A stretch of 64,000 bases of DNA from contig JAGWLO010000001.1 in NCBI GenBank assembly GCA_028872015.1, positions 1-64,000 of the forward strand, in the 5' to 3' direction. A program made the position numbers and the translations under genes. This DNA is from Burkholderiales bacterium (GTDB lineage Bacteria; Pseudomonadota; Gammaproteobacteria; Burkholderiales; Burkholderiaceae_C). Every line of letters starts with the position of its first letter. The stretch's first letter is position 1. Positions 49,517 to 57,640 of this stretch are shown here, in pieces. The notes beneath the pieces are model-generated. The model saw nothing but the letters and a program-made list of their open reading frames with translations. It did no database searches and was not told where the DNA came from.

Positions 49517-50158
49517 ATGGCAGCCCGCACCGCCCTGGCCGCGCTGGTGGCGGCCGGGGCCGGCTACGCCCTGATCGGCCACTGGCTGATGGTGAACGCC
49601 CCCGACCGGCCCTGGACCGTGGCGCTGCTGTTCGGCCCGCTGCTGCTGGCCCTGGCCGGCGCCGGCTGGCAGCGGCGCCAGCCCTGGGTGCTGGTCGCCT
49701 GCGCCGCCGGCGTGCTGCTGCTGGGGGGGGTGGTGGCGCGCGGCGGCGTGGCGGACATCGACCGGCTGTACGTGCTGCAGCATGCCGGCATCCACGTCGC
49801 GCTGGGCCTGAGCTTCGGCCTGACCCTGCGCGCCGGCAGCACGCCGCTGATCACGGCCCTGGCGCAGTCCCTGCACGAGCAGTTCACGCCCGAGATGCGG
49901 GCCTACACGCGCTGGCTCACCGGCCTGTGGGCCGCGTACTTCGGCGCCATGGTGGCGGTATCGCTGCTGCTGTACGCGCTGGCACCGTGGTCGTGGTGGT
50001 CGTTCTTTGGCAACGTGCTCACGCCGCTGGCCGCCGCGGCGCTGTTCGCCGGCGAGCACATCGTGCGCTACCGCCGTCACCCCGAGTTCGAGCGCGTCTC
50101 TCTGCGGGCCGTCGTCGCCGCCTGGCGTCGCAGCGGCGAGCAGGCGGTGCCGCCTTGA
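49517..50158 (+). CDS. COG4648-type membrane protein of the polyene operon
   Basis: A 213-residue inner-membrane protein with about five to six helices (ALAALVAAGAGYALIGHWLM; LFGPLLLALAGAGW; VLVACAAGVLLLGG; the helix ending LALSFG-type; WLTGLWAAYFGAMVAVSLLL). Proteins of this kind accompany the ACPs of aryl-polyene loci (ApeG-like); their function is unknown. The loop GSTPLITALAQSLHEQFTPE is conserved in the group. A run of eight Gs (49723-49730) lies in the reading frame. I use the ATG at 49517; another at 49478 would overlap the ACP gene by 26 bp. Its TGA overlaps the next TTG. Confidence 0.75.
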   Translation: MAARTALAALVAAGAGYALIGHWLMVNAPDRPWTVALLFGPLLLALAGAGWQRRQPWVLVACAAGVLLLGGVVARGGVADIDRLYVLQHAGIHVALGLSFGLTLRAGSTPLITALAQSLHEQFTPEMRAYTRWLTGLWAAYFGAMVAVSLLLYALAPWSWWSFFGNVLTPLAAAALFAGEHIVRYRRHPEFERVSLRAVVAAWRRSGEQAVPP

Positions 50159-51897
50159 CGGCCGCCTCGACCGCAGGCGACGCGCCCACCCTGCCGCTGC
50201 TCGCCGCACGCGACCTGGCAGCGCCCCTGGCCTGGTGCGCGGGCCGTCCCGTCAGCGCCGGCCAGTTCGTGGCCGAGGCCCTCGCGCTGGCCGAGAGGCT
50301 GCCCGCGGCCGGGCGGCCTATCAACCTGTGCCAGGACCGCTACCACTTCGCGCTCGGCCTGGCCGCGGCGCTGCTGCGCGGCCAGACCAGCCTGCTGCCG
50401 CCGAACGCGCTGCCCGAGACGCTGCGCCAGGTGCCCGCGGCCGGCGCCACGCCCTACCTGCTGGCCGACGACGCCGCGCACGCCACCGCCGCGCTGCCCT
50501 GCCTGCAGGTCGCGCGGCCGCACGGCGTGGCGCCGCTGGCCGACGTGCACGCGCTGCCGCGCATCGCGGCCGGGCAGGAGGCGGTGTGCCTGCTCACCTC
50601 GGGCTCCACCGGGGCGCCGCAGCCACATGCCAAGCGCTGGGGCGCGCTGGTGGCCAACATCGGCGCCGAGGCCGAGCGCCTGGCCGAAGCGCTCGGCCGG
50701 CCCGGCGCAGCCGGCCTGGCCGGGCTGACCCTGGTCGCCACCGTGCCGCCGCAGCACAGCTACGGGCTCGAGTCGAGCGTGCTGCTGGCGCTGCTGGGCG
50801 GCGCGGCGTTCGAGGCCGGCCGACCCTTCTATCCCGCCGACATCGCGCAGGCGCTGGCCCGCGTGCCCACGCCGCGGGCCCTCGTGACCACCCCGTTCCA
50901 CCTCAAGACGCTGCTGCGCGCCGGCGTGCCGCTGCCGGCCACCGGGCTGCTGCTGTCGGCCACCGCGCCGCTGTCGCCGCAGCTCGCGGCCGAGGCCGAG
51001 GCGGCCTTCGCCGGCGTGCTGATCGAGATCTACGGCTGCACCGAGGCCGGCCAGGTGGCGAGCCGCCGCACCACCGAGGGCGACACCTGGACCACGCTCG
51101 GCGCGCTGCGGCTGACGCAGGAGCCCGGCCCCGACGGCGCTCGCTGCAGCGTCGCCGGCGGCCACGTCGAGCAGCCCACGCCGCTGGCCGACGTGCTGGT
51201 GCTGCACGACGCGCGCCGCTTCCAGCTGCTGGGCCGCGCCAACGACCTGATCCACGTCGCCGGCAAGCGCAGCTCGCTGGCGCACCTGAACTTCCACCTC
51301 AACCGCATCGAAGGCGTGCAGGACGGCGCCTTCTGGCTGCCCGACGAGAACCCGGGCGACGTGGCCCGGCCCGTGGCCTTCGTGGTCGCGCCCGGCCTGG
51401 CACCGGCCAGCGTGCCGGCGCTGGTGATCGGGGCCCTGCGGCGCCAGCTCGAGCCAGCCTTCGTGCCGCGCCGCGTGGTGGTGGTGCCGGCGCTGCCGCG
51501 CGAGGCCACCGGCAAGCTCACCGCGGCGGCGCTGCGCGCCTACGCCCTCGCCACGCTGGGGGCGGCCGCGGCAGCGCGAGCGGTCGACGGCGACGGCGTC
51601 GGCGAGGTCCACATCGCCGCCGACCACCCAGCCCTGGCCGGCCACTTTCCGGGCCGGCCGATGCTGCCCGGCGCGGTGCTGCTGTCGCTGGTGATGCAGG
51701 CCCTCGAGCGCGAGCCGGCGCTGCGCGCCCGGCTCGGCGCTGCGCCCTGCATCGGCAGCGCCAAGTTCCTGCGGCCGGTCGGGCCGGGCACGCGGCTGCG
51801 CATCGTGCTGCAGCCGCAGGACAGCGGCGTGGCCTTCGAGGTACAGGCCGGCGGCCAGGCGGTGGCGCGCGGACGGCTCGGCACGACGCCCGGATGA
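50155..51897 (+). CDS. AMP-dependent acyl/aryl ligase fused to a hotdog dehydratase
   Basis: A 580-residue fusion. Residues about 1-465 are an ANL-superfamily ligase: LLTSGSTGAPQPHAK phosphate loop (about 141-155), YGCTEAGQVA, and the late catalytic Lys in PREATGKLTAAALRAY. Residues about 475-580 are a FabZ-like hotdog domain with HFPGRPMLPGAVLLSLVMQAL. In E. coli and Vibrio aryl-polyene loci these are separate proteins, ApeH (which activates a 4-hydroxybenzoate-type starter and loads it on the ACP) and ApeI (a dehydratase). The start is a TTG overlapping the previous stop (TTGA); no better in-frame start is present. The next gene overlaps by ATGA. Confidence 0.85.
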   Translation: MTAASTAGDAPTLPLLAARDLAAPLAWCAGRPVSAGQFVAEALALAERLPAAGRPINLCQDRYHFALGLAAALLRGQTSLLPPNALPETLRQVPAAGATPYLLADDAAHATAALPCLQVARPHGVAPLADVHALPRIAAGQEAVCLLTSGSTGAPQPHAKRWGALVANIGAEAERLAEALGRPGAAGLAGLTLVATVPPQHSYGLESSVLLALLGGAAFEAGRPFYPADIAQALARVPTPRALVTTPFHLKTLLRAGVPLPATGLLLSATAPLSPQLAAEAEAAFAGVLIEIYGCTEAGQVASRRTTEGDTWTTLGALRLTQEPGPDGARCSVAGGHVEQPTPLADVLVLHDARRFQLLGRANDLIHVAGKRSSLAHLNFHLNRIEGVQDGAFWLPDENPGDVARPVAFVVAPGLAPASVPALVIGALRRQLEPAFVPRRVVVVPALPREATGKLTAAALRAYALATLGAAAAARAVDGDGVGEVHIAADHPALAGHFPGRPMLPGAVLLSLVMQALEREPALRARLGAAPCIGSAKFLRPVGPGTRLRIVLQPQDSGVAFEVQAGGQAVARGRLGTTPG

Positions 51898-52841
51898 GCA
51901 AAGCACCCGCCGCCGAATGGGCCGCCCGCGGTGAGCGCAGCAACCTGCTGGCGCTGCGCCTGATGGCCTGGATCGCGACCACGCTCGGTCGGCCCCTGGC
52001 GCGCGGGCTGCTGCACCCGATCGCGCTGTACTTCCTGGGCACGGCGTCGGCGCCGCGCCGGCATTCGCGGCGCTTCCTGGCGCGCGCGCTCGGCCGGCCG
52101 GCGCGCTGGCACGAGGTCTACCGCCACTTCCACGCCTTCGCCGCCACCGTGCTCGACCGCGTGTACTTCGTGCGCGGCCGGATGCAGGCCTTCGACATCC
52201 GCATCCACGGCGTCGAGCACGTGGACGCCACGCTCGCCGAGGGTCGCGGCGCCTTCCTGCTGGGGGCCCACATCGGCAGCTTCGAGGCGCTGCACGCGAT
52301 CGGCGAGACCCGCCCCGGCCTGCGCGTGAAGATGGTGATGTACCCCGACAACGCGCGCAAGATCCACCGCGTGCTGCAGGCCCTGGCGCCGGCGTTCCAG
52401 CTCGGCATCATCGGCATCGGGCGCAGCGGCTCCACGCTCGAGATCCGCGACGAGCTCGACCGCGGCGGCCTGGTCGGCCTGCTGGGCGACCGCTTCCTGG
52501 CCGGCGACGCGCGCGAAGCCCGCCATGGCGGCAGCGCCCTGCTGCCCTTCCTGGGCGCGCCGGCGCGCTTCACCGACGGGCCGTTCCGGCTCGCCCTGCT
52601 GCTGCGCCGGCGCGTGATCTTCATGGTGGCGCTGTACCACGGCGGCCGCCGCTACGAGGTGCGCTTCCTGCCGCTGGCCGATTTCCGGACGCCGCCGGCC
52701 GAGCCCGCCGGGCGCGAGCAGGCGCTGCGCGAGGCGCTGCAGGCCTATGTGGCGCAGCTCGAGGCGCTGGCGCGCGAGGCGCCGCTGAACTGGTTCAACT
52801 TCTTCGACTACTGGGGCGACGATGCGCGGCGCGAGGCCTGA
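51894..52841 (+). CDS. Lauroyl-type (LPLAT) acyltransferase of the polyene operon
   Basis: A 315-residue acyltransferase of the lysophospholipid/lipid A class, with the variant catalytic box HIGSFE (HX4E; about 120-125) and GRSGSTLEIRDELDRGGLVG, GDRFLAG further on. Related genes in aryl-polyene loci are thought to attach the polyene to a membrane glycolipid or to add a fatty acid to it. No glycosyltransferase domain is fused or adjacent, unlike several described loci. It overlaps the ligase gene (ATGA) and the LolA-like gene (20 bp). Confidence 0.85.
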   Translation: MSKAPAAEWAARGERSNLLALRLMAWIATTLGRPLARGLLHPIALYFLGTASAPRRHSRRFLARALGRPARWHEVYRHFHAFAATVLDRVYFVRGRMQAFDIRIHGVEHVDATLAEGRGAFLLGAHIGSFEALHAIGETRPGLRVKMVMYPDNARKIHRVLQALAPAFQLGIIGIGRSGSTLEIRDELDRGGLVGLLGDRFLAGDAREARHGGSALLPFLGAPARFTDGPFRLALLLRRRVIFMVALYHGGRRYEVRFLPLADFRTPPAEPAGREQALREALQAYVAQLEALAREAPLNWFNFFDYWGDDARREA

Positions 52842-53499
52842 TCCCACCCCGGGCCGGGCGGCCCGGCTCGATCGACACCCGGGCCGGACACCCCGGACGG
52901 GGCCCTGGCGGCGCGCGGCGCTGCTGCTGGCCACGGTGCTGTCGGTGCTGGCCGCGGCCCCGGCCCGGGCCGCCTTCGACCTCGATGCGCTGACCCACCT
53001 GCTGGCGCAGCGCCACAGCGCGCAGGCGCGCTTCACCGAAGAGCGCTTCGTCAGCGGCCTCGACGGCCCGCTGCGCGCCAGCGGCACGCTCAGCTTCACG
53101 GCGCCCGACCATTTCACGCGCCGCACGCTCGAGCCGCAGGCCGAGTCCATGAGCGTCGACGGCAACACCGTCACGCTCACCCGCGGCGGCCGCACGCGCC
53201 GCATGGCGCTGGATGCCGTGCCGCAGCTCACCGCGCTGATGGAGGCCGTGCGCGCCACCCTGAGCGGCGACGGCGCGGCGCTGCGGCGCCACTTCAAGGC
53301 CCGCGTCGAAGGCAACCCGGGCCTGTGGACGCTGACCCTGACGCCGCGCCGCACCGAGCTGGGCGAGCAGGTGCGCGAGCTGACGATCGCCGGCCAGGGC
53401 AGCGAGCTCCGCACCATCGAGCTGTGGCTGGCCGGCGGCGACCACTCGCTGATGCTGCTGACGCCGGTGCCGGCCACCCCGGACGCAGCGCCGAAATGA
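52822..53499 (+). CDS. LolA-like outer-membrane lipoprotein carrier homologue
   Basis: A 225-residue exported protein. A signal peptide (RRAALLLATVLSVLAAAPARA) is preceded by a long Pro/Arg-rich N-region, and the mature part (FTEERFVSGLDGPLRASGTL; APDHFTRRTLEPQAESMSVDG) has the LolA/ApeL half-barrel pattern. Such proteins carry a lipophilic cargo across the periplasm, here presumably the polyene lipid. It overlaps the acyltransferase by 20 bp, out of frame, and the exporter gene by ATGA. Confidence 0.83.
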   Translation: MRGARPDPTPGRAARLDRHPGRTPRTGPWRRAALLLATVLSVLAAAPARAAFDLDALTHLLAQRHSAQARFTEERFVSGLDGPLRASGTLSFTAPDHFTRRTLEPQAESMSVDGNTVTLTRGGRTRRMALDAVPQLTALMEAVRATLSGDGAALRRHFKARVEGNPGLWTLTLTPRRTELGEQVRELTIAGQGSELRTIELWLAGGDHSLMLLTPVPATPDAAPK

Positions 53500-55928
53500 A
53501 GGCCGCGCCCACGGCCGCCGCGCCGCTGCCGGCGGGCCGCCGCGCCGCGGTGCTGGCGCTGTGGGCGCTGCTGGCGCTGGCTGCCGCCTGGGCCATCGCA
53601 CACAGCCGCTTCACGGCCGATCTGTCGGCCTTCCTGCCCGCGCACCCCGACGCCCGCCAGCAGGTGCTGATCGAGCAGCTCAAGAGCGGCACGCCGGCGC
53701 GCACGCTGCTCATCGCCATCGACGGCGGCGACGGCGCGGCACGCGCGGCGGCCTCGCGCGCGCTGGCCGCGGCGCTGCGCGCCAGCGGCCTGTACGAGCA
53801 GGTGCAGAACGGCCAGGGCGACGGCCTGGCGCCCATCGGCCGCTGGCTGTTCGAGCACCGCTACCAGCTCAGCCCGGCGGTGGACGCGGCGCACTTCACG
53901 GCCCCCGGGCTGCGCAGCGCCATCACCGGCACGTTGTCGCTGCTGGGCACGCCGGCCGGCAATGCCATCAAGCCGCTGCTGGACAGCGACCCCACGGGCG
54001 AGACGCAGCGCATCGCCGAGGCCCTGATCCCCGCGCGCGCACCGCGCACCGAGGACGGCGTGTGGGCTTCGCGCATCGTGCCGCGCGCGCTGCTCGTGGC
54101 CACCGTGCGCGCCGCCGGTGCCGACCTCGACGCGCAGGCGCAGGCCATCGCGCAGGTGCGCACCGATTTCGGCCGCATCGCGGCCCCCGGGCTGACGCTG
54201 CAGATGAGTGGCGCGCCGGTCTTCGGTGTCGACAGCCGGGCCCAGATCGAGCACGAGATCCGCTGGCTGGCCATCGCCGGCACGGCGCTGATGAGCACGC
54301 TGCTGCTGCTGGCCTTCGGCAGCCTGCCGGCGCTGGCGGTGGCGCTGCTGCCGGTGGCCAGCGGCGTGCTGGCCGGCATCGCCGCCGTGGCGCTGGCCTT
54401 CGGCTCGGTGCACGGCATCACGCTGGGCTTCGGCACCACGCTCATCGGCGAGGCGGTGGACTACGCCATCTACTTCCTGATCCAGGCCCGCGCCGAAGGC
54501 TGGCGCCGCTGGCTCGTCACCGGCTGGCCCACGGTGCGGCTGGGGCTGCTGACTTCGCTGTGCGGCTTCGCGGCGCTGGCGTTCTCGGGGTTCCCGGGGC
54601 TGGCCCAGCTGGGCGTGTTCTCGCTCGCCGGGCTGGTGGGCGCCGCGCTGGCCACGCGCTACGGGCTGCCGGCGCTGATGCCCGGCGGCGCGCGCGCGCG
54701 CCGCGGCGGCCTGCGGCCGCTGCTGGGGCGGCTGGGGGTGTGGGGTGTGGCGCGGCTGCCGCGGCTGCGCTGGCCGCTGCTGGCGCTGGGCCTGGCGGCG
54801 CTGGCGCTGCTGGCCACGCGCAGCGGCCTGTGGCAGGCCGAGCTGAGCTCGCTGTCGCCGGTGCCGCCGGCCGCGCTGGCCCTGGACGCCAGCCTGCGTG
54901 CCGACCTCAGCGCCGGCGACGCCAGCGTGCTGGTGGTGGTGCAGGGCGCCGATCTGCAGACCACGCTGCAGCGCGCCGAAGCCGCCGCCGCGCGGCTGGA
55001 CCCGCTGGTGGACCGCGGCGCCATCGGCGGCTTCGACAGCGTCACGCGCTGGCTGCCCAGCGCGGCCACCCAGCGCGCGCGCCAGGCCAGCCTGCCCGAC
55101 GCGGCGGCCCTGCAGGCGGCGCTGGCCCAGGCCACGGCCACGCTGCCGCTGAAGCCGGCGCGGCTGGCGCCTTTCGTGCAGGCGGTCGAGCAGGCGCGGC
55201 AGCAGGCGCCAATCACGCGGGCCGCGCTCGCAGGCACGGCCCTGGCGCCGCTGGTCGACGCGCTGCTGCGGCCGCGCGCCGACGGCGGCTGGGCCGCGCT
55301 GCTGCCGCTGCAGCCGGCCGGCCAGACGCTGGACCGCGCGGCCGTGCAGGCGGCCCTGCAGGGCCTGCCCGACACCCAGGCCCTGACCATCGGCAACGAG
55401 CTCCGGCGCCTGTACGCGCGCTACCTCGGCGAGGCCCGGGCGCAGGCGCTGCTGGGGGCGCTGGCGGTGGTGCTGCTGATGGCGGCCACGCTGCGCTCGT
55501 GGCGCCGCCTGCTGGCGGTGTGCCAGCCGCTGCTGCTGGCGGTGCTGCTGACCATGGGGGCGCTGGCCGCGCTGGGCGTGAAGCTGGGCATCCTGCACCT
55601 GGTGGGCCTGCTGCTGGTGGTGGCGGTGGGCTCGAACTACGCCCTCTTCTTCGACCTGCTGCGCCAGCGCGGAGCCGGCACCCCCGACAGCAGCGCGCAC
55701 CCCGAGGCCGACACCCTGGCCTCGCTGCTGCTGGCCAACCTGACCACGGTGCTGTCGTTCGGGCTGCTGGCACTGTCGGCGATCCCGGCGCTGGCGGCCA
55801 TCGGCCGCGTGGTGGCGCCCGGGGCGCTGCTGGCACTCGTGCTGTCGGCGGCCTTCGCACCCGGGCCTGTGCCCGCGGCCCGCGCGCCGGCGTCGCCAGC
55901 GCCAGGGCGCCGCGCCGACGGTGGCTGA
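53496..55928 (+). CDS. MMPL-family exporter of the polyene operon
   Basis: An 810-residue RND/MMPL transporter with two repeats, each of a periplasmic porter domain and a cluster of helices (about helices near 18-35, 245-400, 425-445, and 640-790). TTLIGEAVDYAIYFLIQARAEG and VVAVGSNYALFFDLLRQRG are equivalent segments in the two halves, each with an Asp/Asn near the proton-relay position. It resembles the ApeM-type exporters of aryl-polyene loci and would move the polyene lipid out of the inner membrane to the LolA-like carrier. Starts at ATGA overlap. Confidence 0.88.
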   Translation: MKAAPTAAAPLPAGRRAAVLALWALLALAAAWAIAHSRFTADLSAFLPAHPDARQQVLIEQLKSGTPARTLLIAIDGGDGAARAAASRALAAALRASGLYEQVQNGQGDGLAPIGRWLFEHRYQLSPAVDAAHFTAPGLRSAITGTLSLLGTPAGNAIKPLLDSDPTGETQRIAEALIPARAPRTEDGVWASRIVPRALLVATVRAAGADLDAQAQAIAQVRTDFGRIAAPGLTLQMSGAPVFGVDSRAQIEHEIRWLAIAGTALMSTLLLLAFGSLPALAVALLPVASGVLAGIAAVALAFGSVHGITLGFGTTLIGEAVDYAIYFLIQARAEGWRRWLVTGWPTVRLGLLTSLCGFAALAFSGFPGLAQLGVFSLAGLVGAALATRYGLPALMPGGARARRGGLRPLLGRLGVWGVARLPRLRWPLLALGLAALALLATRSGLWQAELSSLSPVPPAALALDASLRADLSAGDASVLVVVQGADLQTTLQRAEAAAARLDPLVDRGAIGGFDSVTRWLPSAATQRARQASLPDAAALQAALAQATATLPLKPARLAPFVQAVEQARQQAPITRAALAGTALAPLVDALLRPRADGGWAALLPLQPAGQTLDRAAVQAALQGLPDTQALTIGNELRRLYARYLGEARAQALLGALAVVLLMAATLRSWRRLLAVCQPLLLAVLLTMGALAALGVKLGILHLVGLLLVVAVGSNYALFFDLLRQRGAGTPDSSAHPEADTLASLLLANLTTVLSFGLLALSAIPALAAIGRVVAPGALLALVLSAAFAPGPVPAARAPASPAPGRRADGG

Positions 55929-55967
55929 GCCCGACGCGGGAGTGGGAGAATTTCCGCGCCCCTGCCC

Positions 55968-56822
55968 ATGATCCCAGACGCCCCTCCGTTGCCCTCGCCC
56001 GACCCGGCGGCCGCCGGTCGCTGGCCGTTGCCGCCGCTGGTGCGCGCCAGCCTGGCGCTGCACGCGGCCGCCGGCGCTGCCGTGCTGGCGGTGCCGGCCA
56101 GCTGGCCCTGGGCCGCCGGCGCCGTGGTGGCCAACCACCTCGGCCTCGGCGCGGCCGGCCTGTGGCCGCGCAGCGCCTGGCTGGGGCCGAACGTCACGCA
56201 CCTGCCGGCCGCCGCGGCCGCGCGCGGCGAGTTCGCCCTCACCCTGGACGACGGCCCCGACCCCGAGGTCACGCCGGCGGTGCTCGACCTGCTGGCCGCG
56301 GCCGGCGTGGCCGCCACGTTCTTCTGCATCGCCGAGCGCGCGCGGGCGCAGCCGGCGCTGCTGCGCCGCATCGCCGCCGCCGGCCACAGCGTGCAGAACC
56401 ACAGCCTGCGCCACCGCCACCATTTCTCGTTGCTCGGGCCGCGCGCGCTGGCGCGCGAGATCGGCGATGCGCAGGACCTGCTGGCCGACCTGAGTGGCAT
56501 GCGGCCGCACTGCTTCCGCGCCCCGGCCGGCCTGCGCAACCCGCTGCTCGACCCGGTGCTGCACCGGCTGGGCCTGCACCTGGTGAGCTGGACGCGGCGC
56601 GGCTTCGACACCCGCCAGGCGCGGCCCGGCGTGGTGCTGGCACGCCTGGCGCGCGGCCTGGCCGGCGGCGACATCGTGCTGCTGCACGACGGCCACGCCC
56701 GGCGCACGGCGAGCGGCCGGCCGGTGCTGCTCGAGGTGCTGCCGCCGCTGCTGGCGCGGGCTCGCGCCGCGGGGCTGACGCCGGTCACGCTGGCGGCCGC
56801 GCTGCCGCCTCGCCGCGCATGA
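55968..56822 (+). CDS. NodB-type polysaccharide deacetylase, membrane-anchored
   Basis: A 284-residue protein with two N-terminal hydrophobic segments (about 25-65) followed by a NodB deacetylase domain. The motifs are intact: FALTLDDGPDP (catalytic and metal Asp, about 88-98), HSVQNHSLRHRHH (metal His pair H-S-L-R-H), CFRAPAGLRNP, and IVLLHDGHARR. It should deacetylate a glycan, sugar or small ester/amide at the membrane. This gene is not part of the aryl-polyene loci I know in enterobacteria and Vibrio. It lies 39 bp after the exporter and overlaps the methyltransferase gene (ATGA). Confidence 0.88.
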   Translation: MIPDAPPLPSPDPAAAGRWPLPPLVRASLALHAAAGAAVLAVPASWPWAAGAVVANHLGLGAAGLWPRSAWLGPNVTHLPAAAAARGEFALTLDDGPDPEVTPAVLDLLAAAGVAATFFCIAERARAQPALLRRIAAAGHSVQNHSLRHRHHFSLLGPRALAREIGDAQDLLADLSGMRPHCFRAPAGLRNPLLDPVLHRLGLHLVSWTRRGFDTRQARPGVVLARLARGLAGGDIVLLHDGHARRTASGRPVLLEVLPPLLARARAAGLTPVTLAAALPPRRA

Positions 56823-57640
56823 AGCGCGACCTGCCGCCGCCGTCCACGGCGAGCCCGCCGCGCCGGGCCGGCACCGACGCGGCGTGGAAGGCGCTGCACC
56901 GTGCCGCCAGCGCCATCTTCTACCGCCCGGCCGACCGCTGGCCCTGGTTCTGGGCCCGCGGCAAGCTCGGGCGCGACCCGGTGTTCCGCGGCCTGCTCGA
57001 GCGCGGCGACCTGCCGGCGGCGGCGCGCGTGCTCGATCTCGGCTGCGGCCAGGGCCTGATCGCCGCCCTGCTGCACGCCACCGAGGCGCTGGCCCGGCAG
57101 GGACGCTGGCCCGATGCCTGGCCGGCCGCACCTTCGGCGCGCGCCTACACCGGCGTCGAGCTGATGGCCAAGGACGCGGCGCGCGCGCAGGCCGCGCTGC
57201 AAGGCCTGACCTTCGGCTCGGGCGCGGCGCCGCGCATCGTCTGCGCCGACATGCGCAGCGCCGAGCTGCCGCCCAGCGACGTGGTGATCCTGCTCGACGT
57301 GCTGCACTACGTGGACCACGCGGCGCAGGACGCGCTGCTGCTGCGCGTGCGCCAGGCCCTGGCGGCTTCGCCCGGCCGCGGCCGGCTGCTGCTGCGCGTG
57401 GCCGATGCCACCGACCGCCGGCGTTACGCCATCGGCCAGTGGGTGGACCGCGTGGTCACCGGCGTGCGCGGCCACGCCCGGCCCCCCACCTGGGGCCGGC
57501 CGCTGGCGGCCTGGACCGCGCTGCTGCAGGGCCTGGGCTTCGCGGTGCACGCGGTGCCGATGAGCCAGGGCACGCCGTTCGCCAACGTGCTGCTGGTGGC
57601 CGATCTCGGGCCAGCGCCGCGGGCAGCCAGCACGCGATGA
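56819..57640 (+). CDS. SAM-dependent class I methyltransferase of the polyene operon
   Basis: A 273-residue Rossmann methyltransferase with motif I VLDLGCGQGLIAALL (about 71-85), ADMRSAELPPSDVVILLDVLHYVD (about 141-164), and LLLRVADATDRRRYAIGQWVD. An N-terminal AWKALHRAASAIFYRPADRWP segment is amphipathic and may contact the membrane. It could methylate the aryl head group, as proposed for methyltransferases in aryl-polyene clusters. ATGA overlaps link it to the genes on both sides. Confidence 0.85.
   Translation: MKRDLPPPSTASPPRRAGTDAAWKALHRAASAIFYRPADRWPWFWARGKLGRDPVFRGLLERGDLPAAARVLDLGCGQGLIAALLHATEALARQGRWPDAWPAAPSARAYTGVELMAKDAARAQAALQGLTFGSGAAPRIVCADMRSAELPPSDVVILLDVLHYVDHAAQDALLLRVRQALAASPGRGRLLLRVADATDRRRYAIGQWVDRVVTGVRGHARPPTWGRPLAAWTALLQGLGFAVHAVPMSQGTPFANVLLVADLGPAPRAASTR

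Noticed and set aside
53561-56818. Plus-strand open frame of over 1000 codons running into the methyltransferase gene
   Set aside because: Only the last 273 codons, from the ATG at 56819, show a protein family; the rest is out of frame with the exporter and deacetylase genes.
51540-57131. A minus-strand open frame of 1863 codons across the polyene operon
   Set aside because: It lies antisense to at least six well-supported genes with conserved motifs and encodes Arg/Ala/Gln-rich sequence without domain marks, as expected for an antisense frame in very GC-rich DNA.
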